Of a DNA stretch of 64,000 bases, positions 1 to 7,917 are shown one piece after another. Source of the DNA: an uncultured Bacteroidales bacterium (lineage in GTDB: Bacteria; Bacteroidota; Bacteroidia; Bacteroidales; UBA932); assembly GCA_947168525.1 (NCBI GenBank), contig CAMVMG010000001.1, positions 310,001-374,000 of the forward strand. The letters are read 5' to 3'. Made by a program: the position numbers and the translations under genes. Numbering within the stretch: the stretch's first letter is position 1; every line of letters starts with the position of its first letter. The notes beneath the pieces are model-generated. The model was not told the DNA's origin, did not search any database, and worked only from the letters and a program-made list of their open reading frames with translations.

Positions 1-2243
1 AGGACAGCCAGCTCTCCATTATTGCCAACGCCGGAAACGGCCCCCGTGGGGTGGGATTCAACAACTTCTCCGGCAGCATGATGGGCGGTATGATGGGTGG
101 TATGATGGGTGGTATGGGCGGCGGCATGATGGGGGGCATGGGAGGAGGCGGTTTTGGCGGCGGTGGTGGCATCACCACTTCCTGGATGCTGGGCGCCAAC
201 GCTTCTATGGACCTGTTTGACAAAAAGATGGAACTGGCCGTTCCCTACCAGTACCAGGGCTCCAGCAGCAATTCCGTTTCGGATATCTATAAGGAAACGT
301 ATTTAGGCGATAAAAGTTCCCTTATCTCCTCCACGCTCAATGACAACGACCAGAACACCTGGGGCCATTCCATCTCCATGCGGATGGACCACAAGTTCTC
401 CGACAATACGTCCCTGATGATTCAGCCGCAGTTCAACTTCGGCGGCGGAAACTATATCCAGCGCTCCATGGCCGACACCTGGAGAAATGAGATCGGCGAC
501 GACACCCGTGCCAACGACAGCTGGTCGCTGAACAGCGGCGTGAATAAGAATCTTACCTTCAGCGGCCGCGGTATCTTCCGTCAGCGCCTGGGCATCCCCG
601 GTCGTACCCTTTCCCTGAATTTCAACTGGAACATCCGGGACAACCGGATGGACGGATACAACCAGTCGCTCACCAATACCTATCTGATGGGTACTGTCAA
701 ATCCGATCTTGTGAACCAGCGGATCGACCAGGTTCAGAAGAGCCAGACCCTGGGTGCCAGCCTGGTGTATACGGAGCCGCTGGGCAATTACTTCTACCTG
801 GAAGGAAGGTACCAGGTGAACTGGAGCAACTCCCTCACCGATAAAAAAGCTTTCGACAGCGGCAATCCGTACAACTACTCGGCTTCGCCCGATGCAATCA
901 GGAGTGTTTTCATGGATTATACCCCCGTGGGTGAAACCGAAAATCCGCTGTACAGCAACAATGTCATCAGCCGCAATCTGAACCAGACCCTGGGTGTAGC
1001 CGTCATGTACCAGCAGGATTGGATCCGTGCCCAGCTGGGTGCAGCAGCCATCCCTACGCGGCAGTACAGCCTGACCAACGGCAAGGAGTACGATCCGGGC
1101 ACCATCTGGAACTTTGCCCCGCGCGCCATGCTCGTATACGAGTTCAACGACAACGCCAACATCCGCATCAACTACAACGGACGCAGCGGGCAGCCTTCCA
1201 CCAGCCAGTTGAATCCGGTCATGGACAACTCGAACCCGCTGTCCCTGAGCCTGGGTAACCCTTATCTTACTCCTTATTTCAATCACAATGTGCGCATGGA
1301 GCTGGAGTACTCCAACCGCGCCACCTTCTTCACCGCCCGCTTCAACCTGAACGGCGGCATGAACCAGAACCCCATCTCCAACGCCAACTGGTACGACGAG
1401 GGCGGACGTCAGTATTCCTTCCCGGTAAACGGAAAGAATACCTTCAACGGTGGAGGCTTCATCATGGTGAACGCCCCCATCGCCAAGTCCAACTTCTCCA
1501 TTTCCAACATGGTCAACGCTAACTTCAGCATGAACAGCAGCTATATCGGCAATGGCGCCCTGACCATGACGGAGTTCTTCCTGGACGACGGAAATTTCGA
1601 TTATGACAAATTCCACCAGTTTTATTTCAAGGACCATCCGGAAAAGTGGGCCGAGCAGTTCCTGGCCAACGAAACCCGTACCCTCACCCTGATGGAGAAC
1701 TTTACGGGGACCTACCGCTCGGACGACGTAGAAATCCGGCTGGGCTTCCGGACCAATGTGCGAAAGCCTTGGTATACCGTGCAGGAGGCTGTCGCCGCTA
1801 CCTGGAACAATGCCGTCACCGGCTCCTTCATGTGGACGGTGGGAACCACGGGCCTGAGCCTCAACACGGACGCCAATTACCGTTGGTACAGGGGCTATAC
1901 CACCCAGCAGCCCTCGGAATTCATCTGGAACGCTTCCATCTCCAAGACCATCATCAATGGGCAGGCTACCATCGCCCTGCAGGCCTATGACATTCTGGGG
2001 CAGTCCCGTATGCTCAGCATAGCCACTACGGATAACTACTATCAGGAGACTAACAACAGAACACGTCTGGGCCGATATATCATGCTCAACTTCACCTGGC
2101 GCTTCGGCACGTTCGGTGGCGGCAGGGGCCGCGGAGGCTTCGGTGGCCGTGGCGGTCGTCCCGGTGCCGGTGGCCCGCCCATGGGCGGCATGGGTGGCTT
2201 CGGTGGCGGCATGGGCGGTTTCGGCGGAGGCCGTGGCCGCTAA
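1..2243 (+). CDS. Outer-membrane beta-barrel / TonB-dependent receptor-like protein, 5' truncated by window edge
   Basis: Frame is open to the window start (reads DSQLSIIANAGNGPRGVGFNN...). Repeated amphipathic barrel strands and a C-terminal barrel segment (YIMLNFTWRFG), flanked by Gly/Met-rich and Gly/Arg-rich segments. Confidence 0.75.
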   Translation, partial: DSQLSIIANAGNGPRGVGFNNFSGSMMGGMMGGMMGGMGGGMMGGMGGGGFGGGGGITTSWMLGANASMDLFDKKMELAVPYQYQGSSSNSVSDIYKETYLGDKSSLISSTLNDNDQNTWGHSISMRMDHKFSDNTSLMIQPQFNFGGGNYIQRSMADTWRNEIGDDTRANDSWSLNSGVNKNLTFSGRGIFRQRLGIPGRTLSLNFNWNIRDNRMDGYNQSLTNTYLMGTVKSDLVNQRIDQVQKSQTLGASLVYTEPLGNYFYLEGRYQVNWSNSLTDKKAFDSGNPYNYSASPDAIRSVFMDYTPVGETENPLYSNNVISRNLNQTLGVAVMYQQDWIRAQLGAAAIPTRQYSLTNGKEYDPGTIWNFAPRAMLVYEFNDNANIRINYNGRSGQPSTSQLNPVMDNSNPLSLSLGNPYLTPYFNHNVRMELEYSNRATFFTARFNLNGGMNQNPISNANWYDEGGRQYSFPVNGKNTFNGGGFIMVNAPIAKSNFSISNMVNANFSMNSSYIGNGALTMTEFFLDDGNFDYDKFHQFYFKDHPEKWAEQFLANETRTLTLMENFTGTYRSDDVEIRLGFRTNVRKPWYTVQEAVAATWNNAVTGSFMWTVGTTGLSLNTDANYRWYRGYTTQQPSEFIWNASISKTIINGQATIALQAYDILGQSRMLSIATTDNYYQETNNRTRLGRYIMLNFTWRFGTFGGGRGRGGFGGRGGRPGAGGPPMGGMGGFGGGMGGFGGGRGR
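78..160 (+). repeat. In-frame imperfect ~12-bp tandem repeat (ATGATGGGYGGT) encoding MMGG repeats
   Basis: Direct reading: atgatgggcggt atgatgggtggt atgatgggtggt atgggcggcggc atgatggggggc. Confidence 0.85.
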
Positions 2244-3289
2244 TCGCCAGAGGCAGTATACTTACGCCACTTTTCGATCAGGGCGGACATATCGGCGGGG
2301 AGCGGTGCTTCGAAGAAGAGCCGCTCCCCGCTACGCGGATGCGTGAAGCCCAGGGTACGGGCATGCAGGGCCTGGCGGGGGCAGATAGCAAAGCAGTTCT
2401 GGATAAACTGGCGATACTTGGCGTAGATGGTGCCCTGGCGGATTTCCGAGCCGCCGTAGCGCTCGTCGTTGAACAGCGGATGGCCGATGGACGCCATGTG
2501 CACCCGGATCTGGTGGGTTCGGCCGGTCTCCAGCCGGCATTCCACAACGGTGATGAATCCGTAGCGCTCCAGGACCTTCCAGTGCGTGACGGCCCATTTC
2601 CCCTTTTCCGGATCTTCGTAGACTTTGAACCGGAGCCGGTCGTTGGGGTCCCGGCCGATGGTCCCCTCAATGGTACCTTCGTCCTCTGCCAGGTTGCCCC
2701 ATACCACGGCCGTGTAGATGCGGTCGATGGAGTGGACGAAGAATTGGTCGGCCAGGTGCAGCTGGGCGGGGGGATTCTTGGCCACCACCAGCAGGCCGGA
2801 CGTGTCTTTGTCGATCCGGTGCACCAGCACGCCCATGCGCTCGTCTTCTGCATCCGGCGCCTGCTTGAGTCCCAGGTGGAAGGCCAGGGCGTTGATGAGG
2901 GTGCCGTTGTAATTCCCGTGGCCGGGATGTACCACCATGCCGGCGGGTTTGTTCACCACCAGCACGTCCTGGTCTTCATAGACAATGTCCAGGGGAATGT
3001 TTTCCGGCAGGATTTCCAGTCCGCGTCGCTCGTAGGGCATCACGAACTTTACTACATCCAGCGGACGGATGATGTAATTGGCCTTGACGGGGATATCGTT
3101 TACCAGGACATAGCCTGCTTTGATGGCCTGCTGCACCCGGCTGCGGGTGGTGTCTTCCTGGTGCGAGGCGATGAATTTGTCTATCCGGACAGGCTCCTGC
3201 CCCCGGTCTGCGACCAGTCGGAAGTGCTCGTACAGGATGTCTTCGCTGTCGTTTCCCTCCCGGGCAGGAATCTCCTTCTCGTCCATCAT
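2240..3289 (-). CDS. RluA/RluD family 23S rRNA pseudouridine synthase
   Basis: S4-like N-terminus, NKPAGMVVHPGHGN, HRIDKDTSGLLVVAK, ETGRTHQIRVHMASIGHPL motifs. Confidence 0.93.
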   Translation of the reverse strand: MMDEKEIPAREGNDSEDILYEHFRLVADRGQEPVRIDKFIASHQEDTTRSRVQQAIKAGYVLVNDIPVKANYIIRPLDVVKFVMPYERRGLEILPENIPLDIVYEDQDVLVVNKPAGMVVHPGHGNYNGTLINALAFHLGLKQAPDAEDERMGVLVHRIDKDTSGLLVVAKNPPAQLHLADQFFVHSIDRIYTAVVWGNLAEDEGTIEGTIGRDPNDRLRFKVYEDPEKGKWAVTHWKVLERYGFITVVECRLETGRTHQIRVHMASIGHPLFNDERYGGSEIRQGTIYAKYRQFIQNCFAICPRQALHARTLGFTHPRSGERLFFEAPLPADMSALIEKWRKYTASGD

Positions 3290-4056
3290 TGTGCGGGGAG
3301 TTTGGAGCTGTCCAGGGTAAGGGAGAAGCCGATGGCGGTGCCCAGGGCTTTGGAAGCCCCCATAGCATCCTGCTTGTACACCACGGCATTCATGGAGTCT
3401 GCGTAACTGCGGATGTCTTCATCGAAGCGGACCCGCCCGGCGTTGAGATAGCGGTCGTGCAGGGCGTCCAGGGCCCGGACATACTTCATGCCGATAAGCC
3501 GGGGCACCGTGCTGGTGCTTTCTTCGGAGCCCAGGCCCACGGTGAGGTCTATGGTGGATCCGCTCACCACCAGGTCTCCGGCTTTGACATCCCGTCCGTT
3601 GATTTTTTGTCCCAGCACATTATTGGTGGCGATGTCTTTGACATAGTTGAGCCTGCCCAGGTTGAGCCCCCGGTTCTGGAGCTCTGCGCGGGCTTCGATA
3701 ACGGAGTAGCCGTACAGGTTGGGCATCACCACCTTCCGGGGAACGATGGAGTTGATGGTGAGAAAGATGCTGCGGCCTTTCTTGACGGTGGACCCGGCCT
3801 TGGGCGACTGGCGGTATACCACGCCGGCTCCCAGCCGGCGCACGAACACGGAGTCTGTGACCTTGATGCCTACATGGGAGTGCGAAGCCAGCTGTTCGGC
3901 CTCGGGAACGGTAAGGTTGGTAAAGTCCGGCGCTGTGACGGTTTTGCCATGCCGGGTAATGGCGTTGAGCCCCCAGGTGGCCAGACCTACGAGCACGGCA
4001 ACCAGGACCAGCGCTGCCAGCAGGTTCTTTACAATCCAGTTATCTTTAAATGTCAT
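3286..4056 (-). CDS. PASTA domain-containing membrane protein
   Basis: N-terminal TM helix then repeated PASTA units (VPEAEQLA..., VIEARAELQNRGL...). Overlaps the rluD-like start by 4 bp. Confidence 0.85.
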   Translation of the reverse strand: MTFKDNWIVKNLLAALVLVAVLVGLATWGLNAITRHGKTVTAPDFTNLTVPEAEQLASHSHVGIKVTDSVFVRRLGAGVVYRQSPKAGSTVKKGRSIFLTINSIVPRKVVMPNLYGYSVIEARAELQNRGLNLGRLNYVKDIATNNVLGQKINGRDVKAGDLVVSGSTIDLTVGLGSEESTSTVPRLIGMKYVRALDALHDRYLNAGRVRFDEDIRSYADSMNAVVYKQDAMGASKALGTAIGFSLTLDSSKLPAQ

Positions 4057-4121
4057 AGTTGTCCAAATGTCATAGTTGTCCGATAAACGATATGTCCTGC
4101 GAAGTTACGAAAAATAATTCA

Positions 4122-4129
4122 TATCTTTG
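4122..4129 (+). promoter_or_regulatory. Putative Bacteroidota -7 element TATCTTTG upstream of lnt
   Basis: Match to TAnnTTTG 12 nt upstream of the ATG. Confidence 0.6.
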
Positions 4130-4141
4130 CTTTGTCAAACG

Positions 4142-5749
4142 ATGAAGACACGCAATATCAATCTGCTGCTCACAGCAGCCTTCGTCCTGCTGATGAGCCT
4201 TCCCTGGCTGGTTCCGCACATGGGCTGGACAGCCCTTCTGGGACTGGTTCCGCTACTAGTGATGGAACGCCTGGCTACACTTCGGAAAACCAGGCATTTC
4301 TGGTGGTGGCACTATGCCGCCTTTGTGCTGTGGAATGCCGTCACAACCTGGTGGGTGGGGGAGGCTACGGTGGGAGGCGCCGTCTTCGCCGTCCTGGCCA
4401 ACGCCCTCCAGATGTCGCTTGTCTTCGGGTCTTTCCGTTGGATCAAGCGCCGCACGGGCGGTGTCCTTCCCTATATTTACCTGGTGGCCGCATGGATTGC
4501 CTGGGAGCGGTATTACCTTACCATCGCAGAGATCTCCTGGCCGTGGCTGGTCCTTGGAAACGCCTTTGCAGACACGACTTCCCTCATCCAGTGGTACTCC
4601 GTTCTGGGGCATCTGGGCGGCTCGCTCTGGATCTGGTGCGCCAATCTTTCCGTCTTCGGCCTCATGGTGGCCTTGTCGGACGGCCGGATGGTCCGCTGGA
4701 CGGTGCCGGCCCGCATCGGTGCCCTGGCAGCCCCGGTCCTAGTCCTTTTCGCGCCCATGGTCTGGAGCGCCTGCCTCCGTTTCGAGGCGGAAGGGAGAGC
4801 CGTGAGCGTCCGGATCGGCCAGCCCAACTTTGACCCTTACCATAAGTTCGAGTCCCTGACCCAGCAGGAGCAGGATTCCCTTTTCCTGGCCCTTGTAGCC
4901 GATGTTCCCGCCGGAGAGGAAATGCTGGTGCTGGCACCGGAAACCTTCACGTCGTCTTTCCTGCTGGACAGTCCTTCCGCCAATCCCAGTTTTCGCCGCT
5001 ATCAGGCCTGGCTGGAGCGGAATCCGTCTGCCACGCTCCTGTTCGGGGCGTCGGCCTTCGACCGGCAGATTTCCTACGCCCCTCCGTCCCCACTCTCCTA
5101 CGATACTGGCCCTTCCGGCGGAGAGGGCAAGCATCTCTGGGCCACCAGCCGGAACTCTGCCATCATCACCGACACCACCGGCCGGGCCGAGATATACCAT
5201 AAGTCCAAACTGGTGGTGGGCGTGGAACTGACTCCTTACCCCGGCCTCTTTGTCCCGCTGGAGAACCTGCTGGGCGGGAATCTGATGGGCAAGTGCGTCG
5301 GGCAGAAAGAGGCTTCCTGCCTGCATATGCTTTCCGGCGGAGAACGGATCCCCATCGGAACGGCCGTGTGCTATGAGTCGGTATACGGGGAATACTGCGT
5401 CGCCTATGTGAGAAAAGGTGCGCAGCTGCTCACCGTCATTACCAACGATGCCTGGTGGGGTAACACGCCCGGATATCGGCAGCACCTCAATTACAGCCGC
5501 CTCCGCGCCATCGAAACGCGGCGCTGGGTGGCCCGCTGCGGCAATACGGGCATCAGCGCCTTTATCGACCCGGAAGGCCGCGTTGTCCAGAAGACCGAAT
5601 GGTGGAAGCCCGCCGTGCTGGACGGGACGGTGCGCCTGAGCGAGCGGGAAAGCTTCTTTGTCCGGTACGGAGACATGGTGGGGTGCCTGGCCGTATTCGT
5701 GTTTGTGCTGCTCTTCGTGCAAGCCTTCGTTCCCCGCAGGCACAAATAA
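4142..5749 (+). CDS. lnt: Apolipoprotein N-acyltransferase
   Basis: Multi-TM N-terminus, nitrilase domain (YHKSKLVVGVELTPYPGLF, CYESVYGEY, NDAWWGNTPGYRQHLNYSRLRAIETRRWVARCGNTG). First in-frame ATG after the putative -7 element is at 4142. Confidence 0.93.
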   Translation: MKTRNINLLLTAAFVLLMSLPWLVPHMGWTALLGLVPLLVMERLATLRKTRHFWWWHYAAFVLWNAVTTWWVGEATVGGAVFAVLANALQMSLVFGSFRWIKRRTGGVLPYIYLVAAWIAWERYYLTIAEISWPWLVLGNAFADTTSLIQWYSVLGHLGGSLWIWCANLSVFGLMVALSDGRMVRWTVPARIGALAAPVLVLFAPMVWSACLRFEAEGRAVSVRIGQPNFDPYHKFESLTQQEQDSLFLALVADVPAGEEMLVLAPETFTSSFLLDSPSANPSFRRYQAWLERNPSATLLFGASAFDRQISYAPPSPLSYDTGPSGGEGKHLWATSRNSAIITDTTGRAEIYHKSKLVVGVELTPYPGLFVPLENLLGGNLMGKCVGQKEASCLHMLSGGERIPIGTAVCYESVYGEYCVAYVRKGAQLLTVITNDAWWGNTPGYRQHLNYSRLRAIETRRWVARCGNTGISAFIDPEGRVVQKTEWWKPAVLDGTVRLSERESFFVRYGDMVGCLAVFVFVLLFVQAFVPRRHK

Positions 5750-5750
5750 A

Positions 5751-5786
5751 AAAGGGAGTCAAACTACTCCAGTTTGTCTCCCTTTT
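5751..5786. terminator. Bidirectional intrinsic terminator between convergent lnt and rng
   Basis: AAAGGGAG.CAAACT ... AGTTTG.CTCCCTTT hairpin with flanking A/T tracts. Confidence 0.75.
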
Positions 5787-7329
5787 CATTGAACAAATCA
5801 TTCTGCAAGACGGTATAGTCTGTACTTTCCACTAGTTCCAGCTTAATCTTGTAGCGTTTCCGCCACTTGGCCAGGAAGGAGTTGAACAGCCCCCGTTTCA
5901 GGTATGCACCCAGGATGGGGCTGGTTTTGAGTACGATGCTGCGGATACCCTTCTCAATGGAATAGAAAGCAATCTTGCGCTCAATCTCTTCGTCGATGAC
6001 CACGCTGGAGTGGATTTTTCCGGTGCCGTGGCACACGGGACACTGCTCCGACGTGTTGATCTCTGTAACGGGCCTGATCCGCTGCCGGGTTATCTGCATA
6101 AGCCCGAATTTGGTCAGCGGTAGCACGTTGTGCTTGGCCCTGTCATCTTCCATCAACTCCTGCATCAGCTTAAACAGGGCATTCTTGTGTTCGTTGGTTT
6201 CCATGTCGATGAAGTCCACGATCACGATACCGCCCATGTCCCTGAGCCTGAGCTGACGAGCAATCTCTTCTGCGGCAATCTTGTTCACCTCGAAGGAGTT
6301 CTCCTCCTGGTCGGCGGTTTTTGTACGGATGCCGCTGTTGACGTCGATTACGTTCAGCGCTTCAGTGGTTTCAATCACCAGATAGGACCCTTGCCGCATG
6401 GGAACCACTTTGCCGAACGAGCCCTTGATCTGACGGGTGACCTCGAAGTGGTCGTAGATGGGCTGCTTGCCTTCGTACAGGTGGACAATCTTTTCCTGCT
6501 CGGGCGAGATCAGCGACACATACTTCCGTGCTTCTTCGGCTACCCGTTCGTCATTGATCCAGATATTGGAGAACGAGTCGTTGAGGAGGTCCCTCAACAC
6601 GGTAGTGGTTTTGCTGTACTCCGTAAAGAGCAGTTTGACGGTTTTGTCCTTGGCGATCTTTTTCCAGGAGTTTTCCCATTTCTCTATCAGGGCTTTGGTC
6701 TCCCCGACCAGCGTTGCGGCATTCTTGCCTTCCGCGGCGGTTCTGATGATGGCGCCGTAATTGACGGGAAGGATACTCCTTACCAGGGTTTCCAGTCTAC
6801 GTTTCTCTTCCTTCGAGCCAATCTTCTGCGAAATGGACACTTTGTCCGCGAAGGGGAGAAGTACAATGTTACGTCCTGCCAATGAAATCTCTGCTGTCAG
6901 TCGTGATCCCTTTGTGGAAATGGGCTCTTTCACGATCTGGGCCACGATCATCTGTCCGGGATGGAGGATCTCCTCTATGTGTCCTTCCTTGGGAAGGGGA
7001 CTGCCGATCGGGATACGGGAATACAGGTCTTTGAGATTGGTGTTCCCGTTGGACTCCCGCACGAACTGGTCGAAGGCGGGAAAAAACAGACCCAGGTCCA
7101 GATAGTGGATGAAGGCTTCCTTCTTGTCTCCGATGTCCACAAAGGCAGCATTGAGGTTCGGGAGAATCTTTTTAACCTTTCCCAGGTAAACGTCTCCTAC
7201 GGTGAACTTGTTCCCAGTGCTGGACTCCGTGTTGTACTCTATCAGCCGGTGATTCTCCATCAGGGCGATATGTACTTCCGTTGACGTTACGTCAACAATC
7301 AGATCCTTGTCCGCTTTCTCAGACTCCAT
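5764..7329 (-). CDS. rng: Ribonuclease E/G family protein (RNase G)
   Basis: S1-like N-terminus, NVIDVNSGIRTK, GGIVIVDFIDMETNEHKN, CPVCHGTGKI zinc-link motif. Confidence 0.93.
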   Translation of the reverse strand: MESEKADKDLIVDVTSTEVHIALMENHRLIEYNTESSTGNKFTVGDVYLGKVKKILPNLNAAFVDIGDKKEAFIHYLDLGLFFPAFDQFVRESNGNTNLKDLYSRIPIGSPLPKEGHIEEILHPGQMIVAQIVKEPISTKGSRLTAEISLAGRNIVLLPFADKVSISQKIGSKEEKRRLETLVRSILPVNYGAIIRTAAEGKNAATLVGETKALIEKWENSWKKIAKDKTVKLLFTEYSKTTTVLRDLLNDSFSNIWINDERVAEEARKYVSLISPEQEKIVHLYEGKQPIYDHFEVTRQIKGSFGKVVPMRQGSYLVIETTEALNVIDVNSGIRTKTADQEENSFEVNKIAAEEIARQLRLRDMGGIVIVDFIDMETNEHKNALFKLMQELMEDDRAKHNVLPLTKFGLMQITRQRIRPVTEINTSEQCPVCHGTGKIHSSVVIDEEIERKIAFYSIEKGIRSIVLKTSPILGAYLKRGLFNSFLAKWRKRYKIKLELVESTDYTVLQNDLFNEKGDKLE

Positions 7330-7352
7330 TGGATGGTGGGTTTAACAAAATG

Positions 7353-7384
7353 AAAGGGCCTGCATTCTGCCGGCAAGCCCTTTA
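7353..7384 (-). terminator. Probable intrinsic terminator after the small basic ORF
   Basis: AAAGGGC ... GCCCTTT inverted repeat between rng and the 29-codon ORF. Confidence 0.5.
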
Positions 7385-7407
7385 TTCCTGAAGAAGCCTA
7401 GTTTCTC

Positions 7408-7497
7408 TTACTTCTTCTTGTGGCGGTTCTTGCGCAAGCGTTTTTTACGCTTGTGCGTTGCCATTTTATGTCTCTTTCTCTTTTTTCCGCTAGGCAT
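7408..7497 (-). CDS. 29-aa very basic conserved small protein, AURKAIP1/COX24 (DUF1713/mS38)-like, probable ribosome-associated peptide
   Basis: Translation of complement: MPSGKKRKRHKMATHKRKKRLRKNRHKKK*. Below the ORF-track cutoff. Composition and pattern match the short Bacteroidota family annotated AURKAIP1/COX24 domain. Confidence 0.8.
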   Translation of the reverse strand: MPSGKKRKRHKMATHKRKKRLRKNRHKKK

Positions 7498-7522
7498 AAT
7501 GGTGAATGTTTAAAAATAATTA

Positions 7523-7801
7523 TTATTTTTCCTTGACGGCGTTCACGAAGCTCTTGGCCGGTTTGAAGGCCGGGATGTCGTGTGCCGGGATGGTCATGGT
7601 GGTCTTGCGGGTGATGTTACGGGCTGCCTTCTGGGCGCGGTGCTTGATGATAAAGCTACCAAAACCGCGGAGGTACACCGGGTTGCCTGCGATCAGGGAC
7701 CCCTTCACAACTTTGGTGAATTCTTCGATAACAGCCAAAACCTGCACTTTCTCAATGCCTGTAGTTTTTGCTACTTCATTAACAATCTCTGCCTTTGTCA
7801 T
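7523..7801 (-). CDS. HU-family DNA-binding protein
   Basis: MTKAEIVNEVAKTTGIEKVQVLAVIEEF...GNPVYLRGFGSFIIKHRAQKAARNITRKTTMTIPAHDIPAFKPAKSFVNAVK. Confidence 0.95.
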   Translation of the reverse strand: MTKAEIVNEVAKTTGIEKVQVLAVIEEFTKVVKGSLIAGNPVYLRGFGSFIIKHRAQKAARNITRKTTMTIPAHDIPAFKPAKSFVNAVKEK

Positions 7802-7917
7802 AATAATTATTGTTTTTATTGAACTTTCTATTTAGAAGAAAATCGGCACAAATTTATAAAGAATTTTCCAATCATCAAAATATATAGTCCAAAAACCTGC
7901 CATTTTATAGGCTTTGG

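Noticed and set aside
303-1637. 444-aa minus-strand ORF
   Set aside because: Antisense shadow of the outer-membrane barrel gene; low-complexity V/G/H-rich translation typical of GC-rich antisense frames.
2339-3406. 355-aa plus-strand ORF
   Set aside because: Antisense to the RluD-like gene, which has unmistakable catalytic motifs.
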